From assembly GCF_034479615.1 (NCBI RefSeq), contig NZ_CP140255.1, forward strand, positions 4,836,001 through 4,900,000: a DNA stretch of 64,000 nt. Reading direction: 5' to 3'. The position numbers and the translations under genes were made by a program. Shown here piece after piece: positions 15,777 through 24,475 of this stretch (its first letter is position 1; each line of letters starts with the position of its first letter). Origin of the DNA: Vreelandella neptunia (GTDB lineage: Bacteria > Pseudomonadota > Gammaproteobacteria > Pseudomonadales > Halomonadaceae). The notes beneath the pieces are model-generated. The model saw only the letters and a list, made by a program, of their open reading frames with translations. It did not search any database and had not been told where the DNA came from.

Positions 15777-17096
15777 ATGACAAAATGTACCACGCCGTCC
15801 GCTTCCTTTCCACGCTGCAAAGGCCGTCAGGTCATCGCCCGTTTCGATGGCGGTGATCTCACTTCCGACGGCGGTATCCTGCTGCTGCGGCAGCTCGATC
15901 GCGAGATGGGCCTGACCCGCGCCGTCGCTCGCCGGCTCAGCGACGAGCGCGACGCTCAGCGCTGCCTGCATCGCACCGAAACCCTGGTCCGGCAGCGCGT
16001 GTTCGGCCTGGCGCTGGGCTATGAGGATCTCAATGACCACCAGGCCCTGCGTCACGATATCGCCCTGCAGACCGCCGTCGATACCGATGGCGTGCTGGCC
16101 AGTCAGTCCACCTTGTGCCGCTTCGAGCAGCAAGCCGACCGGGACTGGGCGATCACCATCCACGAAGAGATGATCGAGCAGTTCATCCGCTCGTTCCGGC
16201 GGCCACCCAAGAAACCGCTCTACCTCGACTTCGATGCCACCGACGATCGGGTGCATGGCCAGCAGCTCGGGCGGCACTTCAACGGCTACTACAACCACTA
16301 CATCTTCCTGCCGCTGTTCGTATTCTGTGGCGACCAGCTGCTGGTCAGCTATCTGCGTCCGGCCTCGCTGGATGCCGCTCACCACGCCGGTGCCATCCTC
16401 GCCCTGTTGGTCCGGCGGCTGCGCCAGGCGTGGCCTGAGGTGAAGATCGTCTTCCGAGGCGACAGCGGCTTCTGCCGTCCACTGATCCTCAACTGGTGTG
16501 ACCGCCACGGCGTCGATTACATCATCGGCCTCGCCGGCAACAAGCGCTTGGCCAAGCTGGCTCTGAACATCGACTACGCGTCGGCCATCCGCTTCGAGAA
16601 GACCTGGGAGAAGGAGCGTGTCTTCGGCTTCATCGAGTACGCTGCCAAGAGCTGGAAGGAGCGTCGACGAAAGGTCATCGTCAAGTCCGAGACCAGCCGG
16701 CGTGGCTTCAACACCCGCTATGTGGTCACCAGCCTGCGCGGCTGCAGCGCCGAGTGGCTCTATGACCACCGCTACTGTGCTCGGGGCGAGATGGAGAACC
16801 GTATCAAGGAGCAGCAGTTCCTGTTCTCCGACCGCACCAGCTGCCACGAATGGTGGCCCAACCAGTACCGACTGCTGCTGTCGGGGTTGGCCTACCTGCT
16901 GCTGGAGCGGCTGCGCCGGGTCTACCTCAAGCGCACCGCCTTCGCCCAGGCCCAGGTCAACACCCTCCGCCTGAAGCTGCTGAAGATCGGCGCTGTCATC
17001 ACCCGCAACACGCGCACGATTCGGCTGATGTTGAGCAGCCAGTACCCGGAGCAGGACCTCTTCCTGAAGCTGGCCAGCAAGCTGGTGCCGGGATAG
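15777..17096 (+). CDS. IS1380-family transposase
   Basis: The 439-residue DDE transposase has the typical N-terminal region FDGGDLTSDGGILLLRQLDR, the first catalytic aspartate area YLDFDATDDRVHG, the second in VIVFRGDSGFCRP-like context (KIVFRGDSGFCRPLI), and the glutamate in RGEMENRIKEQQ. The gene appears complete. It acts on the terminal repeats at 15690 and 17263. Confidence 0.93.
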   Translation: MTKCTTPSASFPRCKGRQVIARFDGGDLTSDGGILLLRQLDREMGLTRAVARRLSDERDAQRCLHRTETLVRQRVFGLALGYEDLNDHQALRHDIALQTAVDTDGVLASQSTLCRFEQQADRDWAITIHEEMIEQFIRSFRRPPKKPLYLDFDATDDRVHGQQLGRHFNGYYNHYIFLPLFVFCGDQLLVSYLRPASLDAAHHAGAILALLVRRLRQAWPEVKIVFRGDSGFCRPLILNWCDRHGVDYIIGLAGNKRLAKLALNIDYASAIRFEKTWEKERVFGFIEYAAKSWKERRRKVIVKSETSRRGFNTRYVVTSLRGCSAEWLYDHRYCARGEMENRIKEQQFLFSDRTSCHEWWPNQYRLLLSGLAYLLLERLRRVYLKRTAFAQAQVNTLRLKLLKIGAVITRNTRTIRLMLSSQYPEQDLFLKLASKLVPG

Positions 17097-17263
17097 CGCC
17101 GCGGCGTGCTGTCCCCGGCACAGAAAACACATGGGGGTAGGGGGAAATGCGCCTTGAGCTCAGGAAATTGATCAATATATAGCCAACTTCCAGCTCTGGG
17201 CGGCATCATCGCCACCAAACCTGGCATTTGGGTGCTGCTGACCAACCCGATGCAACATCCGGG

Positions 17264-18385
17264 CTAGGCTCATTGATCAATTTGCCGTGGATTGTCGTGA
17301 CGGGGCTTGTGATTGGCCTACTCGCAGGCTTGTTTATTCATATTTCACGCAGTCAGCGGATTATGCAGTGGCCGCTCTGGATGCGTCTTGGCTTGGTGGG
17401 GGTGGCAACTGGCGCAGTGGCTTGGTGGTTCCCCCAGGTTCAAGGCATCGGCTATGACAGCGTGGCGGCGGCGCTCAATAATCAGTTGGAAATTAAAGTG
17501 CTGCTGGCGCTGATGATCGTCAAACTGCTGCTTACTGCGCTCACTGTCGCTGGCGGTGTTCCCATCGGTATTATCGGCCCGGTGCTGGTTATAGGCGCTG
17601 CTACAGGCGCGCTGTTTGGTTTACTGGGGGGCTGGCTTTGGTCTGATAAAGCCGCGGATCCGGGCATTTACGCGATGCTAGGTATGGCCGCAATGATGGG
17701 GGCGGTGTTACAAGCGCCCCTGGCTGCCCTAATGGCACTTTTGGAGTTAACCCATACGCCGAGTATTATGCTTCCCGGCATGTTGGCGGTGGTGGTGGCG
17801 TGCTTAACCTCGCGTCAATTGACCGGCTGTGAAGGTTTTTTTATCAGCACGGTGCGCTACGGGCTGCACCCGCTTCAGCAGCCGTTGATGCAGGCACTTT
17901 CACGGGTTTCAGTGCCTGCGGTGATGGAGCGTCAACTAGTGCGCACCGAGCGAATGATTACCCCTGACCAAGCGCGGCTTTTATTAGAGAATAACCCGGT
18001 GTGGTTAGTGATTGAGCGGTCAACAGAGGAAAAACCTGTGCTGGCGCTAAAAGCCGCTGAACTGGCACGCTGGCTACTTGAGCACGATGAAGCGCTGCAG
18101 GGGGAAGAGCCGCCTGAGGATGAGCTGATTGATCTACTGGAAATCCCCGGGCAGCGTTTAGAGCTGGCGCCGATTGGTTTACAGGCAACGCTTTCCGAAG
18201 CGTTTCTAAAACTGCAGGATAACGCTCTAGGGGCGCTCTACGTTGTTCATGGCTATCGCCCAAAGCAGCGGCGTATTTCAGGTATTATCACCCGTGGCGC
18301 CATCGAGCGTTATTATCACTACACTGACCCACGCGCCGCCGATGCCCTTGGCACTGATAAACGCGAGAAGGATTCATCTCTTTAA
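17264..18385 (+). pseudogene. ClC-type chloride channel/antiporter, 3-prime part
   Basis: From 17267 the frame reads GSLINLPWIVVTGLVIG and continues for about 372 codons. It contains the ClC segment GGVPIGIIGPVLVIGAATGALFG, further membrane helices and a cytoplasmic C-terminal region of about 150 residues. The open frame extends leftwards into the IS, but the start of the native protein is at 14987. Without precise excision this half is unlikely to be functional. It is followed after 9 bp by hemJ. Confidence 0.88.
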
Positions 18386-18394
18386 GGAGCGACA

Positions 18395-18826
18395 ATGTAC
18401 CTATGGGTAAAGGCTATTCACTTAATGGCCGTAGTAACGTGGTTCGCTGCGCTGTTCTATTTACCCCGCCTGTATGTGTATCACGCCACCGCGCGGGATA
18501 ACGGCGACGAACAGGCCATTAGCTATTTCAAAACCATGGAGCGTAAGCTTTACCGTGGCATTATGACGCCGTCGATGATTGCGGTACTCATTTTTGGTGG
18601 CTGGATGCTCTACCTGGTGCCCGAATGGTTTAGCCAGGGCTGGATGCACGCCAAGCTGGCACTAGTGGTTCTACTTATCGCCTATCATCACGTTTGTTTG
18701 ATCTATTTGAAGCAGTTTGCCCAGGATCGCTGTACCAAAGGCCATGTGTTTTTCCGCTGGTTTAACGAAGCGCCGGTGATCGCGCTCGTGGCAATTATTC
18801 TGCTTGCCGTTGTGAAGCCCTTTTGA
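18395..18826 (+). CDS. hemJ: Protoporphyrinogen IX oxidase HemJ
   Basis: The 143-residue membrane protein has four helices; conserved HemJ features are the histidine in VKAIHLMAVVTWFAALFYLPRL and the lysine in FKTMERKLYRGIMTPSM. HemJ oxidises protoporphyrinogen IX in heme synthesis. It is preceded by the broken ClC gene and its stop overlaps the thiD start (TGATG). hemL lies two genes downstream. Confidence 0.93.
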   Translation: MYLWVKAIHLMAVVTWFAALFYLPRLYVYHATARDNGDEQAISYFKTMERKLYRGIMTPSMIAVLIFGGWMLYLVPEWFSQGWMHAKLALVVLLIAYHHVCLIYLKQFAQDRCTKGHVFFRWFNEAPVIALVAIILLAVVKPF

Positions 18827-19635
18827 TGCGCCAACCGCTTCCTCCCGTGGTGTTGGTACTCGCCGGGCATGACCCGACTGGTGGCGCAGGGTTAATTGCT
18901 GACAGTGAAGCCATTGCGGCCTGTGGTGGTTGGGCTGTAACGATTCCCACTGCGCTGACGGTACAGAATTGTCATAATGTGACCCGCGTGATTCCTGCTG
19001 AGCCGGCCGCGATGCGCCAAATGGCCGAGGCAATTAGTGAGATGCAGGTCGCGGCGATAAAGATTGGTCTACTCGCTGACGAAGATACCCTGCGCGCAGC
19101 GGAGCAAATCATTCGCCGTTTTCCAGGCATTCCCGTTGTGGCCGATCCGGTCTTTAAGGCCGGTGGTGGGACTGAGTTATCCACACCTGCTTTGCGTCAA
19201 TTGTTTATTGATCGCTTGCTTCCGCTTGTGGATATCTTAACCCCCAATCGTGCTGAGCTGGCCCAGCTTACGCCCGACATAATGACCCCTTTCGATGATA
19301 CGGCCCGTGCGGTGGTACTAATGTCACAAGGGTGCCAAGCCATTCTGGTCACTGCCACGGATGAGCCGCTGCCCGGCAATGACCAGCAGGTAGTGCATAC
19401 CTTGCACTCGCCCGATACCACTCGCCAGTGGCAGTGGCCACGTTTGCCCGACATCTTCCATGGTTCTGGCTGCACGCTGGCATCGGCCATTGCCGCTCGC
19501 CTAGCAGTTGGTGAGCGCTTACCAACTGCTTGTGAACAGGCGCAGCACTTTACTTGGCAAAGCCTGTCTCAAGGCTTTCAGCCGCCCAGCGGGCAATGTT
19601 TGCCACATCGTTTTTCACGGGCTGTCCGTTTTTAA
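18826..19635 (+). CDS. thiD: Hydroxymethylpyrimidine / phosphomethylpyrimidine kinase
   Basis: The start is ATG at 18826, overlapping the hemJ stop by one base; a TTG one codon earlier is less likely. The 269-residue ribokinase-fold protein opens VVLVLAGHDPTGGAGLIADSEAI and has the anion-hole motif HGSGCTLASAIAARLA near residue 212. It phosphorylates the pyrimidine precursor of thiamine. The coupling with hemJ and hemL is positional only. Confidence 0.9.
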   Translation: MRQPLPPVVLVLAGHDPTGGAGLIADSEAIAACGGWAVTIPTALTVQNCHNVTRVIPAEPAAMRQMAEAISEMQVAAIKIGLLADEDTLRAAEQIIRRFPGIPVVADPVFKAGGGTELSTPALRQLFIDRLLPLVDILTPNRAELAQLTPDIMTPFDDTARAVVLMSQGCQAILVTATDEPLPGNDQQVVHTLHSPDTTRQWQWPRLPDIFHGSGCTLASAIAARLAVGERLPTACEQAQHFTWQSLSQGFQPPSGQCLPHRFSRAVRF

Positions 19636-19671
19636 TCCTATCTTCTGTACGCCATCGACCGAGAGGATGCC

Positions 19672-20952
19672 ATGACTACATCAGCTGAACTGTTCGATCT
19701 TGCCAGTCGCCATATACCGGGTGGGGTAAACTCGCCCGTGCGGGCGTTTAAAGGCTTACACCGCCCGCCGGTCTTTATGGAGCGTGCCCAAGGCGCCTTT
19801 CTGTTTGACGTCGAAGGTAATCGCTACGTGGACTATGTCGGCTCCTGGGGGCCCATGATCACCGGGCATGCCGATCAAGACGTATTGGCAGCCGTGCGGG
19901 CGCGATTAGACAACGGCCTGTCCTTCGGTACCCCTACCGCAGTCGAAACCACCATGGCGGATTTGATCTGCGAGATGATCCCCTCCATGGATATGGTGCG
20001 CATGACCAGTTCGGGCACCGAAGCCACCATGTCGGCGATACGCCTGGCGCGAGGTACCACTGGCCGCGATAAGATCGTTAAATTCGAGGGTAACTACCAC
20101 GGTCACTCTGATTCACTGCTGGTTAAGGCAGGCTCAGGCGCGCTTACCCACGGCGAACCCAGCTCGCCGGGCGTGCCTGCATCGCTGGCTGAACACACTA
20201 TTACCCTCTCGTTTAATGACCCTGAAGGGGTTGAAGCGTGTTTTAGCGAAATCGGTGAACAAATTGCCTGCATTATTGTTGAGCCCGTTGCTGGCAACAT
20301 GAATTGTATCCCGCCTCAACCTGGCTTTTTGGAAACCCTGCGCCGGGTATGTAACGAGCACGGCAGCGTGCTTATTTTTGACGAAGTGATGACCGGTTTT
20401 CGCGTGGCATTGGGCGGTGCCCAAGCCCACTTCGGTATAGTGCCCGACCTAACCTGCTTGGGAAAAATTGTCGGTGGTGGCATGCCGGTGGGCGCCTTTG
20501 GTGGCAAGCGCGAGATAATGCAAAATATCTCCCCCCTGGGGCCGGTTTACCAAGCGGGCACGTTGTCGGGTAACCCGTTGGCGATGGCCGCAGGTGTGGC
20601 ACTGTTAACCAAACTTCAGGTGCCGGGCTTCCACGATGCGCTTACCCAACGGGTTAATACCCTTTGTGCGGGCCTTCAGGAGCGAGCCAATGCCGCACGG
20701 GTACCGATGATGACGCAGTCGGCCGGCGGTATGTTCGGCCTCTTCTTCACCTCTCAAAGTCGTGTGGATAACTTTGCCCAAGCCACCGCCTGTAACCCGG
20801 ATGCCTTCCGCCGCTTCTTTGGTGCGATGCTCGATCACGGTGTTTACTTGGCGCCATCGGCTTACGAAGCAGGTTTTATGTCCAGCGCTCACACACCGGA
20901 AGACATTCAGTTCACCCTGGATGCTGCAGAAAAAGCCTTCGCAGTAATGTAA
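19672..20952 (+). CDS. hemL: Glutamate-1-semialdehyde 2,1-aminomutase
   Basis: The 426-residue PLP enzyme converts glutamate-1-semialdehyde to 5-aminolevulinate in the C5 heme pathway. Conserved parts are HIPGGVNSPVRAFKG, SSGTEATMSAIRLARG, KFEGNYHGHSD, FDEVMTGFRV and the lysine region CLGKIVGGGMPVGAFGGK. The length matches the family. GAGAGGA precedes the ATG. A hairpin terminator follows. Confidence 0.97.
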   Translation: MTTSAELFDLASRHIPGGVNSPVRAFKGLHRPPVFMERAQGAFLFDVEGNRYVDYVGSWGPMITGHADQDVLAAVRARLDNGLSFGTPTAVETTMADLICEMIPSMDMVRMTSSGTEATMSAIRLARGTTGRDKIVKFEGNYHGHSDSLLVKAGSGALTHGEPSSPGVPASLAEHTITLSFNDPEGVEACFSEIGEQIACIIVEPVAGNMNCIPPQPGFLETLRRVCNEHGSVLIFDEVMTGFRVALGGAQAHFGIVPDLTCLGKIVGGGMPVGAFGGKREIMQNISPLGPVYQAGTLSGNPLAMAAGVALLTKLQVPGFHDALTQRVNTLCAGLQERANAARVPMMTQSAGGMFGLFFTSQSRVDNFAQATACNPDAFRRFFGAMLDHGVYLAPSAYEAGFMSSAHTPEDIQFTLDAAEKAFAVM

Positions 20953-20982
20953 CGGCAAGTAACTTAAAGCCCGCTATACTGC

Positions 20983-21009
20983 AAGAGCCGCTCACCTTGA
21001 GCGGCTCTT
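20983..21009 (+). terminator. Probable terminator after hemL
   Basis: AAGAGCCGCTC (20983-20993) and GAGCGGCTCTT (20999-21009) form a perfect 11-bp stem with a 5-nt loop, 30 bp after the hemL stop. The T-tract behind it is poor, so termination may be partial. Confidence 0.65.
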
Positions 21010-21031
21010 ATGTTAGTTGAGAGCTAAACTC

Positions 21032-21394
21032 ATGACACGATCAACGGATTGGCGATATGTGATCTGCGCAGCAGGGCTGCTAGCCTGCTTGCCGCTGGCT
21101 GCACAGTCGCCTCAGGAGCAGGACATGACCCAAATTCATATCACCATGAGCGGTTCGCCAGGCGCCGAGTTTTCCGCCCACTGGCGCATTACCCATGAAG
21201 GCGAAACCACCGAGCACGTTGAAGAGAGCGGCACAGTGCCTGCGGAGTACACCTTTACTGGTACAGAGCTTGAAGGAACGGTAAAACTGTTAAGTGACGA
21301 TGAGCGGTTGGAAGTGGATATTCAGAAAGGCAGTAATCGTTCCAGTTCGTCTACCCAAGGAGCAGGTGGTACTTTGACGGTTTCTATTCGGTAA
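21032..21394 (+). CDS. Small secreted beta-rich protein of unknown function
   Basis: Start chosen at ATG 21032 (120 residues); a TTG five codons upstream is less likely. A signal peptide is clear (ICAAGLLACLPLAAQ, cleavage near residue 25). The mature part of about 95 residues has alternating hydrophobic strands and ends GGTLTVSIR, with no cysteine. It is convergent with csgA, sharing the terminator between them. Size, export and neighbourhood recall the curli inhibitors CsgC and CsgH, but this is a hypothesis; I recognise no family with certainty. Confidence 0.75.
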   Translation: MTRSTDWRYVICAAGLLACLPLAAQSPQEQDMTQIHITMSGSPGAEFSAHWRITHEGETTEHVEESGTVPAEYTFTGTELEGTVKLLSDDERLEVDIQKGSNRSSSSTQGAGGTLTVSIR

Positions 21395-21395
21395 T

Positions 21396-21423
21396 AAAAA
21401 ACCGCCCCTGGATAGGGGCGGTT
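21396..21423. terminator. Bidirectional terminator between the secreted orphan and csgA
   Basis: AACCGCCCCT (21400-21409) and AGGGGCGGTT (21414-21423) form a 10-bp stem with a 4-nt loop. The A-run at 21396-21401 becomes a T-tract on the minus strand, so it best terminates the csgBA transcript. A similar AATAAAAAACCGCCCCT sequence follows the second csgA at 23164. Confidence 0.8.
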
Positions 21424-21443
21424 GAGAAAATATCATCAAAAAA

Positions 21444-22322
21444 TTACTGGGCTTGAGTAACAGTATTGCTGTTACCATTGCCGTAGGTAGAGATATGTGA
21501 GTTATGGCTATATCCCGATTGAGTTACTGAATGAACATTAAAATTGCCATCAGTTTTGATAAATGAGTCATTGAACATACCTGACTGATAGGTATTGCTA
21601 GTGTTATTATAACCAGTAGTGATAATCGTACTATCTAAGTAGTCTCCATTCTGGATTACACTATCCGTGTTAAAAGAGCCATCTTGCTCAATCCACGACT
21701 CATTTTTATAACCATCTTGGTTGACATTAGCTGTATTGCCAAATAAATAGCCACCTTCTTGTTGAATTCCAGATTTGTTTTCCGTACCCTCTTGTACGAC
21801 GTTAGCATTATTTCCACTATTATTTTGCTCAACCCATGATTCATTATCATATCCGTTTTGATAAACATCGGCTGAGTTATTCCAACCATATTGCTGAATG
21901 CCGGAATCATTTGACTTGCCTTCCTGAACTACCTTAGCGCTATGGTCACCCCAGCCGCTTTGCTTAATCCATGATTCATTATAATTTCCGTTTTGATAAA
22001 CATCGGCGTTGTTATCATCACTTGTCTGATAAACACCCGAATCATTTTTATAGCCTAGTTGGTTAACGACGGCACTATTACCGTCATCTGTTTGCTCGAT
22101 ATTGGAATAGTTTTCCCCACCACGATAATTATCATCTTGTGTGACAGTGGCTGTATTGTCATCACCATATTGATAAATTCTGGATTCTTGGGTGCCATAC
22201 TGAGTGACGTTATTGACGTTGTCGTCACCTGTTTGGTCGATAGTCGAATCGCTACCTGCAAGAGCAGTGGCACTCATAGCAAGAGCAATGGCAGCAGCGA
22301 TAGTGGTGATTTGAGTTTTCAT
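21444..22322 (-). CDS. csgA: Major curlin-type amyloid subunit (12 repeats)
   Basis: The 292-residue secreted protein has a signal peptide ending near ATALAG (residue 23). About 12 imperfect curlin repeats follow, of the form S-x-I/V-x-Q-x5-N-x5-Q. E. coli CsgA has five repeats, so this subunit is about twice as long. The last three repeats lose the inner glutamine (STIITTG, SFIKTDG, SHISTYG). It lies 56 bp after csgB and ends at a strong terminator. It would be secreted through CsgG and polymerise on CsgB. Confidence 0.9.
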   Translation of the reverse strand: MKTQITTIAAAIALAMSATALAGSDSTIDQTGDDNVNNVTQYGTQESRIYQYGDDNTATVTQDDNYRGGENYSNIEQTDDGNSAVVNQLGYKNDSGVYQTSDDNNADVYQNGNYNESWIKQSGWGDHSAKVVQEGKSNDSGIQQYGWNNSADVYQNGYDNESWVEQNNSGNNANVVQEGTENKSGIQQEGGYLFGNTANVNQDGYKNESWIEQDGSFNTDSVIQNGDYLDSTIITTGYNNTSNTYQSGMFNDSFIKTDGNFNVHSVTQSGYSHNSHISTYGNGNSNTVTQAQ

Positions 22323-22378
22323 GGTGTTTCCCCTTTATGATTTACTTGCTTTGGTTATTACTGAACAACGATTATTGT

Positions 22379-22981
22379 TCAGTAATTTTCGACGGTGACC
22401 GAGCGTGCATTGCCTGAAAATGCTTGTTGTTCAACGCTAATGCCTTGGTAGCCACTCCCCGAATGTGAAATTGTGATGTTACTATCAAACCCATACTGAT
22501 TAATTTGAGACTCGAGTTGGTTACCACTCTGAGTAATACTGGCTTCGTGTCGACTACCGTTTTGGTGTATAAGGCCGGTATTATTTGAGCCTTCTTGATT
22601 AATAATGGCTTCGTTAAAATTACCGTTCTGATAAACTGAAGCTAGGTTGGCGCGGCCATGACTATTAAGGTTCTGGTTAATAGTGCTATTATTTTCGTCA
22701 CCAATTTGTCGGATCAACGCCACATTGGCACGGCTTTGAGCAAATGCCTCTTCAAAACTATCCAGTTGTACGTTATTTTCATTGATAACCACTTGGGCTT
22801 TCCGTTCGTCTATTTGAGGAGCATTAAAGCTATTCTCCTCGGCAGAAACAGAAGTTGACAATGACAACACCATGAGTACTGGTACCAGCGTGATGAGTAA
22901 GCTGGCCTCAGTGCCTCTGCTCTTAGATTCAATTCCACGCTTCAGAGCGCTTCTGAAGACCCATTTGGTTTCCACGGACAT
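22379..22981 (-). CDS. csgB: Curlin nucleator CsgB
   Basis: Start chosen at ATG 22981 (200 residues, MSVETKWVF...); the open frame extends 25 codons further but without support. A hydrophobic export signal (LLITLVPVLMVLSLSTSVSA) follows a long charged n-region. After it come curlin-like repeats (IRQIGDENNSTINQ, VYQNGNFNEAIINQ, IHQNGSRHEASITQ) and a divergent tail ending SVTVENY, as in nucleator proteins. It precedes csgA on the same strand. Confidence 0.85.
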   Translation of the reverse strand: MSVETKWVFRSALKRGIESKSRGTEASLLITLVPVLMVLSLSTSVSAEENSFNAPQIDERKAQVVINENNVQLDSFEEAFAQSRANVALIRQIGDENNSTINQNLNSHGRANLASVYQNGNFNEAIINQEGSNNTGLIHQNGSRHEASITQSGNQLESQINQYGFDSNITISHSGSGYQGISVEQQAFSGNARSVTVENY

Positions 22982-23163
22982 ATCCTCATTAGTATATTGT
23001 GTTCTTATGTAACTTTTTGTTGACTTAAGTATGGAGGGAATAGGCGGAGTTACCATAGTTACTTAAATTGAATCAAAATATTAAAAAACTAATAGTTATG
23101 AGTAACTAGTAAATGGTTTTTTTCATACTTATCAAGCTATCTGTCAATTTATAAGTAGTGGTA

Positions 23164-23190
23164 ATAAAAAACCGCCCCTTAGGGCGGCTG
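23164..23190 (-). terminator. Terminator of the second curlin gene
   Basis: CCGCCC (23172-23177 region) and GGGCGG form a stem around CTTA, followed on the minus strand by TTTTTTATT (23172-23164). It lies about 30 bp after the stop of the 346-residue curlin gene, separating it from csgBA. Confidence 0.8.
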
Positions 23191-23218
23191 TAAATATAGT
23201 CATATATTGGATATCTTT

Positions 23219-24259
23219 TTACCACTGGTACGAGCTTGCGACGTTGCCCGAGCCACCAGTTTGAGTATGGTTGGCAATAGCTGTAGCCCCGTTCTGACGA
23301 ACCATTGATACACTACTGTACTCGTTTTGCTGTGTCACATAGGCCTCATGCCCTCCACTATTGCCACCCTGGTATATATATGAGGCGCTCAAATCAGCAT
23401 TATTTTGAGTGACTTCGGCTAAGTGATTATTATCACGCTGCTCGATAAAACTCCAAGTTTGATCAGAGTTATTTTGCTGATCAACTTCGGCTTCATTATA
23501 ATCACCGGATTGACGAATTATTGAGTCACTATAGTCTGAATTATTTCGTTGACTTACGTCTGCTGTGTTATTAAATCCATTCTGCTCAATGTACGAATCA
23601 CTCCAGTTACTATTTCGTTGTTCAACCGTTGCTTTATTCCAGTCCCCATTACGTTGTATAATAATGGATTGATTATATTCTCCATTATATTGATTAACTG
23701 TAGCTGTATTGTGGTCACCATAGGACTGGCTGATGTCTGACTGGTCGTTCATACCATATTGGTTTACAGCTGCCGTGTTTGCATCCCCATTAATTTGAAC
23801 TACACGCGATTCATTGAAACCATTCCCTTTTTGATACACAGTTGCTTTGTTAGTGGATCCATTAATTTGCTTTATAAGAGAAACGTTCTCTTCACTGCCT
23901 CCGCCATTTTGACCTTGATCTACATAAGCTTCATTTCCAGTTGAAGAGCCACCATACGGGCCGCTTTGAATGATCTCAGAATATTGCTCAGTACCAGCCT
24001 GTGCTGAGTTCAACGTACTGCCTGTCTGATTGATTTGCTCATGGTCTGTTTCGCGTACACCGGCAGTGCCATTATCTATGTTTAATGAGCTCCAACCATC
24101 CATATCGGATCGTATCACTCCTTGTTGATCAAATGCCCCCTTTCCGTTATTCATAGTATTACCATTAACTTCATAAACAGGATCTCTTGCATCTGCCAAT
24201 GAGGCGGCACTGGCAGAAAGAGCAATAGCAGCAGCAATTACGGTAAGTTGCAGTTTCAT
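23219..24259 (-). CDS. Second curlin-type amyloid subunit (about 10 repeats)
   Basis: The 346-residue protein has a signal peptide (MKLQLTVIAAAIALSASAASLAD). An unusual N-terminal region of about 90 residues precedes about ten curlin repeats such as SRVVQINGDANTAAVNQ and SYIEQNGFNNTADVSQ. It ends SYQW. It is a paralogue of the csgA at 21444 and has its own terminator. A degraded csgB lies just upstream, so it once formed a csgBA pair. It may be an alternative fibre subunit. Confidence 0.87.
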   Translation of the reverse strand: MKLQLTVIAAAIALSASAASLADARDPVYEVNGNTMNNGKGAFDQQGVIRSDMDGWSSLNIDNGTAGVRETDHEQINQTGSTLNSAQAGTEQYSEIIQSGPYGGSSTGNEAYVDQGQNGGGSEENVSLIKQINGSTNKATVYQKGNGFNESRVVQINGDANTAAVNQYGMNDQSDISQSYGDHNTATVNQYNGEYNQSIIIQRNGDWNKATVEQRNSNWSDSYIEQNGFNNTADVSQRNNSDYSDSIIRQSGDYNEAEVDQQNNSDQTWSFIEQRDNNHLAEVTQNNADLSASYIYQGGNSGGHEAYVTQQNEYSSVSMVRQNGATAIANHTQTGGSGNVASSYQW

Positions 24260-24298
24260 GGTATTTCCCCTTTGGTTTCGATCATCTTGCTTTGGTGA

Positions 24299-24475
24299 TC
24301 ACTGAGCTAGCCTGATGCCATTCAGTGGTTCATCGATGATGACCGGCAGTGCATTGTCCGAATACGCTTGGTGTTCGAAACTGATGCTCCGCAGGTCACT
24401 CCCCGATTTTGTAATCCTGATGTCGCTTGCTATGCCGAATTGACGAATATCGGCGTTAAGCGCTAATGTTGAATT
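24299..24475 (-). pseudogene. csgB: Truncated csgB remnant
   Basis: A frame of about 58 codons, without a start, reads NADIRQFGIASDIRITKSG and then SISFEHQAYSDNA. It aligns with the end of intact CsgB (NQYGFDSNITISHSGSGY, ISVEQQAFSGNA). A stop codon (TAA) lies directly upstream in frame and nothing recognisable of the N-terminal two thirds remains. The TGA stop is at 24301-24299, 40 bp before the second curlin gene. Confidence 0.8.

Larger units (their letters stand above)
15690..17263 (+). mobile_element. IS1380-family insertion sequence (1574 bp)
   Basis: The left end CCTGGATATTGCAT (15690-15703) and the right end, read inward as CCCGGATGTTGCAT (17263-17250), are terminal repeats matching at 12 of 14 positions. 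The element is flanked by the 4-bp duplication CTAG (15686-15689 and 17264-17267). It carries one intact transposase gene and has higher GC than its flanks. The perfect duplication and open transposase frame suggest a recent insertion. Confidence 0.93.

Noticed and set aside
15768..17132. 454-codon open frame on the minus strand opposite the transposase
   Set aside because: It is the antisense shadow of the high-GC transposase gene; its translation is low-complexity (Q, V, A, L rich) and shows no family pattern.
17228..17263. Separate gene start for the right half of the ClC protein
   Set aside because: The first codons of that open frame lie in the IS end; the junction shows it is the continuation of the frame begun at 14987.
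22982..23218. Promoter of csgBA
   Set aside because: The AT-rich gap offers many weak -10-like boxes, but none paired well enough with a -35 to report.
21444..24259. Possible CRISPR or DNA tandem repeat arrays
   Set aside because: The periodicity comes from curlin protein repeats; the DNA repeats are degenerate and have no spacers.
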